A stretch of DNA of 64,000 bases, taken from CAVZTX01 sp963778375 (GTDB taxonomy: Bacteria; Chloroflexota; Ktedonobacteria; Ktedonobacterales; Ktedonobacteraceae). The notes under the pieces are model-generated. The model searched no databases. It was given only the letters and a program-made list of their open reading frames with translations, and was not told the DNA's origin. Positions 9,571-17,307 of the stretch are shown one piece after another. Made by a program: the position numbers and the translations under genes. Each line of letters begins with the position of its first letter. The first letter of the stretch is position 1. The DNA lies in the NCBI GenBank assembly GCA_963778375.1, contig CAVZTX010000013.1:62001-126000 (forward strand), read 5' to 3'.

Positions 9571-9595
9571 GGGCGGGGACAAGCCCCGCCCCTAC
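9571..9595. repeat. Short GC-rich hairpin of REP type
   Basis: GGGCGGGG (9571-9578) pairs with CCCCGCCC (9584-9591) around a 5-nt loop, followed by CTAC. It lies between convergent genes and may double as a bidirectional terminator. The ending CCCCTAC recalls the 40-nt repeats at 26224 and 45210, and small GC-rich elements common in Chloroflexota. Confidence 0.5.
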
Positions 9596-9614
9596 TGTCT
9601 TTCGCGCCTGATGA

Positions 9615-10397
9615 TCATTCCCATTTGAAGGTTCGGATGGCGATCAGCAGGATAATGATTGCCCAGATTGTTAGAGTGAGTAGAGCAAAAGTTGGGAAGG
9701 CTGCTCCGTTGGTCATGGTGGCTTGCAGCGCCTGGGTTAGGGCTGTCGAGGGTAGGATTTGCGCGAAGGCTGCCAGGGGAGCTGGTAGGTGGCTGAGTGG
9801 TAGGATACCCCCACTAATCAACAAGAAGATCAGGTAGAGTGCATTGGCCCCGGCTAGAGTGACTTCGGCACGTAGGGCACCCGCCATGGCCAGACCAAGC
9901 GCTGCAAATGTAATTGTTCCTAGGACGAGCACGAGCAAAGCTAACAGCGGTGAGCCTGTTGGTCGCCAACTATAGAAAGCGACCGCAACGGCTACCAGAA
10001 CAATGACCTGAATCAATTCTAATACCAGTACAGAGATCACTTTGGCAATGATGATCCCACTGCGTGGCAAAGGTGAACTTCCCAGGCGCTTGAGCACTCC
10101 GTAGTAGCGTTCATAGGCAGTCGCAATACCTAGACTTACCATGCCTGCTGCCATCACTGCCAGCGCCAGCATGCCAGGCAGAAGGAAATTGACGGCACGT
10201 CCATTGCTGGTTGGCACAATGTTCAAGGACGTGAAGAAGATCAAAAGTAATACCGGCACAATCAGCGTAATCAGTACGCTCTCTCCACGGCGCAGCGTCA
10301 TTAGCAATTCAACACGCGTCTGCACTAAAATTTGCTGGCCCGGTGATGCTGCCTTGCTGCTATTTGAGTCTAATGTATGTGTTGCCATAGTGCCCAT
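9615..10397 (-). CDS. ABC-2 type transporter permease
   Basis: Membrane subunit of an ABC-2 export system (drug, lipid or polysaccharide export), 260 residues with about six transmembrane helices. The pattern is typical: a cytoplasmic N-terminus leading into LLMTLRRGESVLITLIVPVLLLIFF, MLALAVMAAGMVSLGIATAYERYYGVLKRLGSSPLPRSG (the ABC-2 signature loop), and the late helix LIFLLISGGILPLSHLP. It begins immediately after the stop of the ATPase gene at 10398. The in-frame ATG at 10388 (MATHTL) is an alternative start. The substrate is unknown. Confidence 0.9.
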   Translation of the reverse strand: MGTMATHTLDSNSSKAASPGQQILVQTRVELLMTLRRGESVLITLIVPVLLLIFFTSLNIVPTSNGRAVNFLLPGMLALAVMAAGMVSLGIATAYERYYGVLKRLGSSPLPRSGIIIAKVISVLVLELIQVIVLVAVAVAFYSWRPTGSPLLALLVLVLGTITFAALGLAMAGALRAEVTLAGANALYLIFLLISGGILPLSHLPAPLAAFAQILPSTALTQALQATMTNGAAFPTFALLTLTIWAIIILLIAIRTFKWE

Positions 10398-11381
10398 CTA
10401 CTCCCTTACCTCTGCTCCTGTCAGGCGCAGGAACAGATCCTCGAGAGAACCATGCCCTACACGCAGCTCGGAGAGTGTAATGTTCTGGTCTCGTAGCCAT
10501 GCCGTGAGTTCCGCTAAAAGCGCCGGAGCAGATTCCGTCTCAATCAAATAGCTGCCGGGACGAATCTCCTCGGCTTTACGGGCTGAGGGTAGGGCTGCCA
10601 GTTGCGTACAGTCGAGTCCGGCGGCTGCAACGAAGCGAACGATATTTGCATTCTGCACGCCGGTTAAGCCGGTAGGGGTATCAAGAGCGATGAGCCGCCC
10701 ATGATCGATGATGGCTACACGGTCAGCTAAGCGCTCAGCCTCATCCATTAGGTGCGTGGTCAGCAGTATTGTGGCTCCGCTGCGTTTCAGGTCGCGAATA
10801 ATCTCCCATGTTGCTAAACGAGCTTGCGGGTCCATGCCGGATGTTGGCTCATCCAGGAAAAGCAGCGTTGGATTGCCTACCAGGGCCAGAGCCAGAGCCA
10901 GACGGCGTTTCTGCCCACCAGAAAGCCTGCGACAACGGGTTTTCGATGCTGTATTGAGACCGACGCGTTCTAATAAGGCATCGATGTTCTGTGGATGCAG
11001 GTAATAGCCTGCAAAAAGGTGCAGCACTTCGCGAGCGGTAAGCCCTGGATACAGGCCATCCTGTTGCAGCATTACGCCGATTTGTGGCTTCAGGGTTTTT
11101 GCCTCGCGAATGGGATCGAGTCCCAATACACGGACTGTGCCTGCATCAGGGGTGCGGTAGCCTTCGAGTGTTTCGACGGTGGTTGTTTTACCCGCGCCGT
11201 TAGGCCCCAGCAATGCGAAAACTTCTCCCCGATGAACGGTGAAGTGTAACTGATCAACAGCTCGATACGAGCCGTAGCTTTTCGTAAGGTTGTCAACGAT
11301 GATGGCTTCGGCAGTCGCTGTAGAAGCTCCCGGTGACTGTCTGTTTGCCATCGAGTTCGTTGTCTGCATATTCGCAGACAT
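10398..11381 (-). CDS. ABC-2 type transporter ATP-binding protein (DrrA/CcmA family)
   Basis: ATPase that energises the adjacent ABC-2 permease. Motifs are Walker A GPNGAGKTT, Q-loop VMLQQDGLYPGLT, signature LSGGQKRR, Walker B LLFLDEPTSGMD and H-loop TTHLMDEAERLADRVAI. The last 90 residues form the C-terminal extension seen in DrrA-like exporters. The start ATG at 11381 follows AAGGAG by nine bases. A serine/threonine-rich N-terminal tail of about 25 residues precedes the ATPase fold. Together with the 9615 gene it forms a two-gene exporter operon with no adjacent regulator. Confidence 0.94.
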   Translation of the reverse strand: MSANMQTTNSMANRQSPGASTATAEAIIVDNLTKSYGSYRAVDQLHFTVHRGEVFALLGPNGAGKTTTVETLEGYRTPDAGTVRVLGLDPIREAKTLKPQIGVMLQQDGLYPGLTAREVLHLFAGYYLHPQNIDALLERVGLNTASKTRCRRLSGGQKRRLALALALVGNPTLLFLDEPTSGMDPQARLATWEIIRDLKRSGATILLTTHLMDEAERLADRVAIIDHGRLIALDTPTGLTGVQNANIVRFVAAAGLDCTQLAALPSARKAEEIRPGSYLIETESAPALLAELTAWLRDQNITLSELRVGHGSLEDLFLRLTGAEVRE

Positions 11382-11607
11382 AATCTATTGCTCCTTGTCC
11401 ATAAAAAATAAAAAGGTGATTTGGAATGCCTGTGTATACAGTACAGCAGTTCTAGCAAGTTGGCAAGGGTGGTTAAGTAAAACTTATTTTGTGTGTCGTG
11501 CGTGATAGGTTTAGTAAGGTAAAGGGATTTGTATTCCCGCGTGAAGAGACGTGGGAAGCCAGTCTCACTAGTTTTGTTTTGATAGATTGTTAGAAGGAGG
11601 ACACTTC

Positions 11608-11772
11608 ATGATAGGTAGCGTTCTTTGGGCAATTGTAGTCATTCTGGTCGTATTATGGATCATCGGTTTGGTAGCTCATATCGCTGGTGGCTTCATTCAC
11701 CTATTGCTCGTTGTAGCTCTGATCGTCTTGCTGTACAACCTCTTCGTGGGTAGTCGAGCACGGCGTCTATAG
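11608..11772 (+). CDS. Small two-helix membrane protein, Lmo0937-like
   Basis: 54-residue hydrophobic protein with two transmembrane helices separated by a short GG-containing turn (IAGGFIH) and a basic C-terminus (GSRARRL). It resembles the Lmo0937 family of small membrane proteins found in many Gram-positive and Chloroflexota genomes, often linked to stress, but with no established function. AGAAGGAGGACACTTC before the ATG fixes the start; the frame also opens upstream at a TTG without support. It is a single-gene unit closed by the strong hairpin at 11787. Confidence 0.85.
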   Translation: MIGSVLWAIVVILVVLWIIGLVAHIAGGFIHLLLVVALIVLLYNLFVGSRARRL

Positions 11773-11786
11773 ACCTCAAGCATTCG

Positions 11787-11854
11787 AAACGAGAGAGCCA
11801 CCGGGCCTTTGCTACTCAATCGATAGTAGCAAAGGCCCGGTGGCTCTCTCGTTT
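11787..11854 (+). terminator. Intrinsic terminator with a perfect 30-bp stem
   Basis: Bases 11787-11816 are the exact reverse complement of 11825-11854, with an 8-nt loop (CAATCGAT). A T-rich tract (TTTTCTTTT) follows on the plus strand, and the A-rich 5' side could work in the opposite sense. The stem is about three times longer than an ordinary intrinsic terminator. Confidence 0.9.
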
Positions 11855-11981
11855 TCTTTTACCCTGCATTCGATTTGACGTTCGCCGCTTCCAGGTGTTA
11901 CATTACCAGGAAATATTGATATAGTACGCACCATCAGCGAATTACGATGGAGAACGCTTCATTGTTCCGTCCCGGTGGGAG

Positions 11982-12017
11982 GCCCAGCTCACTCTAGAGT
12001 GTATGCTGGGCGTTTTT
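11982..12017 (+). terminator. Terminator in the guaB leader (possible attenuator)
   Basis: GCCCAGC (11982-11988) pairs with GCTGGGC (12005-12011), extended by an inner ACTC/GAGT, and is followed by GTTTTT. It ends 31 bases before the guaB start and after the previous gene has already been terminated at 11854. It would therefore stop a transcript that has made only the guaB leader. No known riboswitch aptamer was recognised in 11900-11981. Confidence 0.7.
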
Positions 12018-12048
12018 CTAAATTGGAGAAAAGGAGGATGCCGCCATC

Positions 12049-13545
12049 ATGTCTCTCGCACAGAAGCATGGCACATTCGATGAAAAATTTGCTATGGAAG
12101 GCCTCACTTTTGACGACGTATTAATCTTACCCGCTGCTTCGTCGGTACTTCCCCGTGATGCCTCTACACAAACCCGTTTAACGCGTACAATCAGCATCAA
12201 CATTCCTATTATTAGTGCGGCCATGGATACTGTTACCGAGGGGCGACTAGCGATTGCATTGGCTCGTGAGGGCGGCATCGGCATCATTCATCGAAATTCA
12301 TCTATCGAAGATCAGGCGCAGGAAGTCGATAAAGTGAAGCGGTCAGAATCGGGCATGATTACCGATCCTATCACACTGGAACCGAGTGCTTCGCTACGCG
12401 AGGCTTTGGCGGCGATGCAGCGCTTCCATATCTCGGGTATACCTATCACCGAACATGGCAAGCTCGTTGGTATCCTGACGAACCGCGATATCCGTTTTGA
12501 AAGCATGCTTGATCGACCTATTTCTGAACTAATGACGCGAGACCATCTAGTCACGGTGCCTGTTGGTACGACGCTAGAGGAAGCGCGTGATAGCCTGCAT
12601 CGCTATAAAATTGAGAAATTGCCTGTTGTGGACGAGCATGGAATGCTCAAGGGCCTCATTACCATCAAGGATATACAGAAAAAGATTCTGTATCCTAACG
12701 CGGCTAAAGATGAGTATGGTCGCTTGCGGGTTGGCGCGGCTGTCGGTGTAGGACCGGATACCGATGAGCGTTGTGCTGCTTTAATCGAGGAGGGAGTCGA
12801 TCTGCTCGTCGTAGATACTTCACATGCGCATTCGCATATGGTGATCGAGACGGTAGCGCGTGTGAAAGATCGGTTCGGGAGGCAGGTTCAATTGATGGCG
12901 GGCAATGTTGTGACCGCCGAGGCAACTGAGGCGCTGATTGAGGCGGGGGCCGATGCCGTAAAGGTAGGGATAGGTCCGGGTGCTATTTGCACTACCCGTG
13001 TCATTGCGGGTGTGGGTATTCCTCAGATTACTGCTATATATGAATGCGCTCGTGCTGCTCGTCCATATGATGTGCCGGTTGTGGGAGATGGTGGCATACA
13101 GTACTCTGGTGATATTGCGAAAGCCATTGCGGCGGGTGCTCATACGGTGATGCTGGGGAGTTTGCTTGCTGGCGTTGACGAGAGTCCTGGTGAACTGATT
13201 ATCTCGCATGGTGAGCGCTTCAAGGATTATCGGGGGATGGGATCGATTGCTGCAATGAAGCAGCGCAGCTATAGCAAGGATCGATACTTCCAGGGCGATA
13301 CGGTTGATGAGTCTCTCTTGATTGCGGAAGGTATCGAGGCGCGTGTGCCCTATAAAGGGATGTTGGGGCCGTTGATTCACCAACTGGTGGGTGGGTTGCG
13401 GCAATCGATGGGATATGCAGGTTGTGCTACGATTGCGGAAATGCAGGAGAAAACGCGCTTTGTACGTATTACCAGTGCTGGGTTACGCGAGAGCCACCCT
13501 CATGACGTGATACCAATAGGCACACAATCATCCATGCCTCTTTAG
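12049..13545 (+). CDS. guaB: Inosine-5'-monophosphate dehydrogenase
   Basis: Oxidises IMP to XMP with NAD+, the committed step of guanine nucleotide synthesis in the cytosol. The 498-residue protein has the standard layout: a TIM-barrel start (GLTFDDVLILPAASSVLPR), two CBS domains at about residues 95-215 (the Bateman module that binds adenine/guanine nucleotides), and the catalytic loop GIGPGAICTTRV with nucleophile Cys at about residue 314. The active-site flap motif and the MGYAGCATIAEMQ C-terminus follow. AAGGAGG lies 11-12 bases before the ATG. It is a stand-alone gene whose leader contains a terminator hairpin. Confidence 0.98.
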   Translation: MSLAQKHGTFDEKFAMEGLTFDDVLILPAASSVLPRDASTQTRLTRTISINIPIISAAMDTVTEGRLAIALAREGGIGIIHRNSSIEDQAQEVDKVKRSESGMITDPITLEPSASLREALAAMQRFHISGIPITEHGKLVGILTNRDIRFESMLDRPISELMTRDHLVTVPVGTTLEEARDSLHRYKIEKLPVVDEHGMLKGLITIKDIQKKILYPNAAKDEYGRLRVGAAVGVGPDTDERCAALIEEGVDLLVVDTSHAHSHMVIETVARVKDRFGRQVQLMAGNVVTAEATEALIEAGADAVKVGIGPGAICTTRVIAGVGIPQITAIYECARAARPYDVPVVGDGGIQYSGDIAKAIAAGAHTVMLGSLLAGVDESPGELIISHGERFKDYRGMGSIAAMKQRSYSKDRYFQGDTVDESLLIAEGIEARVPYKGMLGPLIHQLVGGLRQSMGYAGCATIAEMQEKTRFVRITSAGLRESHPHDVIPIGTQSSMPL

Positions 13546-13686
13546 GTATGAGCGACATGCATATATCCTAGGTGCCATACGTTCACTTTTGTAGAGGCTC
13601 TACCAATCAAGGGAGCGAAAAGTGTGGAATGTCTCGTACTAAAGGGTCGCTAGAGGCTATGCTATTAGCCAAGATGTCCCATCATG

Positions 13687-13716
13687 TTGCGCAGCGCAGC
13701 TACAATCGGGTAGAAT
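13687..13716 (+). promoter_or_regulatory. Putative sigma-A promoter of the roadblock/GTPase cassette
   Basis: TTGCGC (13687-13692), an 18-nt spacer and TAGAAT (13711-13716), placed 55 bases before the first start codon of the three-gene cassette. Confidence 0.4.
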
Positions 13717-13771
13717 AGCAGGAGTCTATACAGGCTCAACAATAGGATGTCCGTCGCATAGGGAGGGAGCA

Positions 13772-14137
13772 ATGGTTGATCTCAAACAGGCCCTGAGTCG
13801 CTTTATGTCGATACAAGGAGTACGTCTAGCTGTCCTGGTGGGGCGTGATGGCTTAATGATTGAAGGGTTGACCCGTGATGGCAAAGAAGATATGGAGGCG
13901 GTGGGGGCGATCATGACAACTGGCCTGAACACAGCGGAAGCCTTAGGGCAGGAAATTGCACGTGGTAGTGTGGTTGGGACTCTGGTAGAGTACGAGCATG
14001 GATTAGTCAGCGTGGATCCCCTGGGTGACTTCGCCCTGATCGTTACCCTTTTTGATAATGCTTCTAGCATTGGCCGTGTGCGCCACATGGTCAAAACCAC
14101 GCGAAATGAAATACTTGAAGCACTAGACGTAGCGTAG
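13772..14137 (+). CDS. Roadblock/LC7 domain protein
   Basis: 121-residue single-domain protein of the roadblock/LC7 (MglB-like) fold, the family that acts as GTPase-activating or scaffolding partner of small Ras-like GTPases. Typical features are the N-terminal helix (LKQALSRFMSIQGVRLAVLVGRDGLMIEG), the central alternation of helix and strand, and the final helix MVKTTRNEILEALD. GGGAGGGAGCA precedes the ATG. It opens a three-gene cassette with a second roadblock-like protein and a GTPase. Confidence 0.88.
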   Translation: MVDLKQALSRFMSIQGVRLAVLVGRDGLMIEGLTRDGKEDMEAVGAIMTTGLNTAEALGQEIARGSVVGTLVEYEHGLVSVDPLGDFALIVTLFDNASSIGRVRHMVKTTRNEILEALDVA

Positions 14138-14177
14138 TGTACAAAAAGCTATCTTGTACACGGAGGACGGCGCGTAC

Positions 14178-14672
14178 ATGGAACAATTGACCAATCTGAT
14201 TATTTCTGATCGTGAACTGACTATTATCTCTACTGCCTTAAACAAGCTTATAAATGATACTGCCGCAACCTCCGTTATGCTTCTCGATAAGAGCGGCCAA
14301 GTTATTACTACTCATGGAACAGTAACGCAACGCAATGCGACCACGCTGGGTGCATTACTAGCTGGAGCATTTTCCTCATCACGCCATGTTGCTGAGTTGC
14401 TTGGAGAGAAAGACTTCCGCACCATCTTTCAGCAGGGGGTGCATGAGAATATCTATACAACGATGGTTGAGGAACAATGGCTGCTGGTGATTGTCTTTGA
14501 CAAACTCACGCATATTGGTCTGGTCAAAGTGCTCTCAAAAAAGGCTTCAGACGAATTAGGGCGCATACTAGAGCGGGTGCGGGCTGATACCACGCGCACG
14601 AAATCCTCCGTCATTAATGTGCAGTTTCGCTCCTCGGTCGAGGACACCATCGATTTGCTGTTCCGAGATTAG
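14178..14672 (+). CDS. Second roadblock/LC7-like protein
   Basis: 164-residue protein with a roadblock-like fold: an N-terminal helix (LNKLINDTAATSVMLLDKSGQVIT), a middle region TTLGALLAGAFSSSRHVAELLGE, and strands ending LLVIVFDKLTHIGLVKVLSKKASDEL. The ATG at 14178 has CGGAGGA ten bases upstream; the longer in-frame opening at 14154 lacks one. It is longer than the first copy and carries an extra C-terminal helix and tail (about residues 130-164). It sits between the first roadblock gene and the GTPase, 13 bases before the latter. Its likely role is partner or regulator of that GTPase. Confidence 0.8.
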   Translation: MEQLTNLIISDRELTIISTALNKLINDTAATSVMLLDKSGQVITTHGTVTQRNATTLGALLAGAFSSSRHVAELLGEKDFRTIFQQGVHENIYTTMVEEQWLLVIVFDKLTHIGLVKVLSKKASDELGRILERVRADTTRTKSSVINVQFRSSVEDTIDLLFRD

Positions 14673-14685
14673 AGGTATCTGGTCC

Positions 14686-15261
14686 ATGGCCCTCATCAAT
14701 ATTGCTTCCCACGAGATTCACTGCAAAATCGTCTACTATGGTATTGGATATTGTGGCAAGACGACCAATCTCCAATACGTCTTTAAAAGTATCAACCCGG
14801 CTGCCCGTGGGGAAATGCTTTCAATTGCAACTGAGACCGAGCGTACACTGTTCTTCGACTTTTTACCGCTGGATTTAGGTACGGTACACGGTTTTCGTAC
14901 GCGTTTCCACCTTTACACTGTGCCTGGGCAGATTCTGTATGAACGTACCCGCCTGGCAGTCCTCAATGGAGCTGATGGCATCGTCTTCGTGGTAGATTCG
15001 CAGGCAGAGAAGTTTGAAGAGAATGTGCAGAGTATCTCCGAGCTGGAGATGAATCTGCGGCGACTCGGCAAGGAATTGACGAACTTTCCGTTTGTGATGC
15101 AATGGAACAAGCGCGATTTGCCCTCGGCATTGCCTGTGCAGGTGCTTGAGCGCTATCTCAATCGCCGACGCGCTCCCAGTTTCGAGGCAGTTGCCGCCAA
15201 CGGTCAGGGAGTTTTTGCTACGTTGCGAGCGATTAGCAAAGGCGTCATGGCCCAGCTATAG
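14686..15261 (+). CDS. MglA-type small GTPase
   Basis: 191-residue Ras-like GTPase related to MglA of polarity and motility systems. The P-loop is GIGYCGKTT near residue 19. The switch and G3 region reads FRLYTVPGQ-like (TRFHLYTVPGQILYERTR, with proline where Ras has alanine or glycine), and the G4 motif is WNKRDL. The start ATG at 14686 follows AGAGGT and yields MALINIASHEIHCKIVYYG, which aligns with MglA N-termini. Together with the two upstream roadblock genes it forms a GTPase-regulator module; what it polarises or switches is unknown. Confidence 0.92.
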   Translation: MALINIASHEIHCKIVYYGIGYCGKTTNLQYVFKSINPAARGEMLSIATETERTLFFDFLPLDLGTVHGFRTRFHLYTVPGQILYERTRLAVLNGADGIVFVVDSQAEKFEENVQSISELEMNLRRLGKELTNFPFVMQWNKRDLPSALPVQVLERYLNRRRAPSFEAVAANGQGVFATLRAISKGVMAQL

Positions 15262-15338
15262 GCGAATTGCTGAGATGGACTTATGAAGGTATTTGGCATT
15301 GATTTTACCAGCGCGCCAAGCCGCAGAAAGCCGATGTC

Positions 15339-15800
15339 CTAGCCGCGCAAAGTTGCAACCAGACGTTTAGGGTTGAGTATCAGGCCAATCGCATCCAAGG
15401 GACTGGTTACGAGTACGTCAGCAGCTTGCAAGGCGCTGATCGCTACACCTTCTGTGGCGAGTACTGCTATCCCGATGGCGGCTAATTGGAGCATCAAGGC
15501 GTCATTGGCCCCATTGCCGATGGCAATTACGCTTGATGGGCCAAGCTCTTGTACAAAGTGCGCTTTTTCCTCACCTGTACTAATGATCTGGGGAGGGAAA
15601 CCGAAAGCTTTTTCGAGTGTTTCCAGGTTGCCATGTGTCCCTGCCGTTAGGGCATGGATAGAAAGTTGTGCTGCAAGCGCTTTCAAGCGATCTATGACGC
15701 CTGGAATTGGTACTCCATCTATGGCTAGCGTTCCGTTGACATCAAAAACCGCGTGTTGTAGCTCTATTGTTCCCCGGTTAGGGATATCTATGCGTATCAT
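15339..15800 (-). CDS. HAD-superfamily hydrolase, small
   Basis: 153-residue HAD-like protein without a cap domain. Motif I reads FDVNGTLA, so the first Asp (nucleophile) is kept while the usual second Asp is Asn, which would weaken general acid function. Motif II Thr lies in ALTAGTHG, motif III Lys in EEKAHFV, and motif IV is IGNGANDALML. It resembles the cytosolic domain of P-type ATPases and their stand-alone relatives. The substrate is unknown. It is the last gene of a minus-strand group with the genes at 15807 and 16264. Confidence 0.8.
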   Translation of the reverse strand: MIRIDIPNRGTIELQHAVFDVNGTLAIDGVPIPGVIDRLKALAAQLSIHALTAGTHGNLETLEKAFGFPPQIISTGEEKAHFVQELGPSSVIAIGNGANDALMLQLAAIGIAVLATEGVAISALQAADVLVTSPLDAIGLILNPKRLVATLRG

Positions 15801-15806
15801 CTATCT

Positions 15807-16238
15807 TTAACCAATGGCATACAATCTTCTGCGTTGGCCCTCAACCATCTCCTTCGTTGCGCCCATACCGGCCAGTGCGAGTGATGCCGAGAGCTGCACT
15901 AATCGGGGAAGATGTTCATTATGGGACATTTGTTGAAGTGGGATGATGGTATTGCGGTCGTTGAGGATGGTCAGTAGCCAGACAATCGACTGGCGCTCAT
16001 CAGGATCGTCGCAATGAAGCGAACGCACGATCTGTATGGTGAATCTGGGACCAAATGTTGCTATGCTGTGGAGCAAATGTTGTCGTATTTCGCTGGTGCT
16101 CAGCGAAGAATCATTAGTGAGTCGAATTAGCTCGTTTACCTTCTGGTGAAGATGCCTGCGAGACTCCAAGACTTCAAGGTCTACGATGTTCCAACTATGT
16201 TTATTGTGGTGGAACAGCCTGGCGTCTCTTTTTTCCAT
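15807..16238 (-). CDS. Small helical protein with a HEAT-like repeat
   Basis: 143-residue predicted helical protein. The segment SIVWLLTILNDRNTIIPLQQMSHNEHLPRLVQLSASLALAGMG has the paired-helix pattern of HEAT/PBS-lyase-like repeats. The N-terminus is basic and histidine-rich (EKRDARLFHHNKHSW). The ATG at 16238 has AAAGGA nine bases upstream; an earlier in-frame start at 16271 would overlap the upstream gene and lacks a site. It lies 6 bases before the HAD gene and 25 after the DUF402 gene. Function not recognised. Confidence 0.65.
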   Translation of the reverse strand: MEKRDARLFHHNKHSWNIVDLEVLESRRHLHQKVNELIRLTNDSSLSTSEIRQHLLHSIATFGPRFTIQIVRSLHCDDPDERQSIVWLLTILNDRNTIIPLQQMSHNEHLPRLVQLSASLALAGMGATKEMVEGQRRRLYAIG

Positions 16239-16263
16239 CAAGATTTGTCCTTTCTGATGTGGT

Positions 16264-16719
16264 TCAAACAAATGGTGCTTTTCGGGCTGCTATTAGCTCC
16301 AACAGATTGTGTAGTCCCTGATGTGCTCCGCTGCGCTGTTGGTCGCTGAGCGTTGTGTCGGCCTCAAACTCGTCTTCATCTAAGAGGAGCGGGTTGCCCT
16401 CAGGATTAACCCAGACGTCAAGGAGCAGGTCTATTTGCTCGATACGGTCGTTATAGATCGATGCAGGTTCGGCAATGTTGCAGTACCAGCCTTTTCTTGT
16501 CCCGTCAGGGGTTGAGATATCGAAGATATTGAACCAACGATCGGTGTAATAGTATTCTATAAATCTGTCTCCCGGCTCAAAGCGGGTGTAACCGAGATCT
16601 TTTGCTTCATGTTGCCAGCGAGCAGAAATGGTGACTCCATCGATTGAACGCTCAATAACTTCGCCTGTGTACTTGATTTTCACTTCGCCAAGTGGATTTT
16701 GTTTGATGACTGTGATCAT
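16264..16719 (-). CDS. DUF402 domain protein
   Basis: 151-residue member of the DUF402 family (FomD/nucleoside phosphatase-like beta-barrel), known in several bacteria as small metal-dependent nucleotide or phosphonate hydrolases. Diagnostic features are YTDRWFNIFDIS, followed by GWYCNIAEPASI and then DLLLDVWVNPEG...LLDEDEFE, where the acidic residues probably bind metal. It is the first gene of a compact three-gene minus operon with no clear functional theme. Confidence 0.82.
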   Translation of the reverse strand: MITVIKQNPLGEVKIKYTGEVIERSIDGVTISARWQHEAKDLGYTRFEPGDRFIEYYYTDRWFNIFDISTPDGTRKGWYCNIAEPASIYNDRIEQIDLLLDVWVNPEGNPLLLDEDEFEADTTLSDQQRSGAHQGLHNLLELIAARKAPFV

Positions 16720-16989
16720 AGTTCCTGCTCCTGAACAACCGTAAGATAGTGTACATTACTTCCATCTAATATGCAAATATTTTAGGAAGGGAAGTCTGAA
16801 GAGTTACACATCCCAAAAGTCCTATGCCCCACTGCGAGAATTTCGTTGCTATCCTTTGAGGATATGAAAGCTTAAGAAGCCATCATCTCGCCAGCTTTGT
16901 TAGCATTATTGAAATGGTAAATAAACGTAAGTGATCAGCAATTTTGTATGCCTCTTTTCAAAGTAAGTTGTGTATGCTACACTGTGTGC

Positions 16990-17073
16990 GGAGGGATGGC
17001 AGAGTGGTCTATTGCGGATGTCTTGAAAACATCTGGGTTAATCGCCCCGGGGGTTCGAATCCCTCTCCCTCCG
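16990..17073 (+). tRNA. tRNA-Ser (anticodon TGA)
   Basis: The acceptor stem GGAGGGA pairs with TCCCTCC at 17066-17072, with discriminator G at 17073. The anticodon arm GATGT-CTTGAAA-ACATC carries TGA. A long variable arm of the class II type follows, then GGGGGTTCGAATCCC as T-arm. No CCA is encoded. Confidence 0.95.
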
Positions 17074-17307
17074 TCAAAGGGCCTCAGGCCTTTCGTTCTG
17101 TGATTGACCAAGGAGATTACTGGGGGAAGTAACTCCGCCTGGAACTAGCAATTTACTTTAGTCTGTGTCGTGCTTTCGAGCAAGATACAGATTGAAGCGA
17201 ACTCGTGTGTTACAGTGTTTCGTAGTGGACTCTTGCGCTGGCATACTTTCCATTGTACGAGGGTATTGTGTGCGTTGAGAGCCGTTTTTGGAGGGCGGTG
17301 ATTTATT

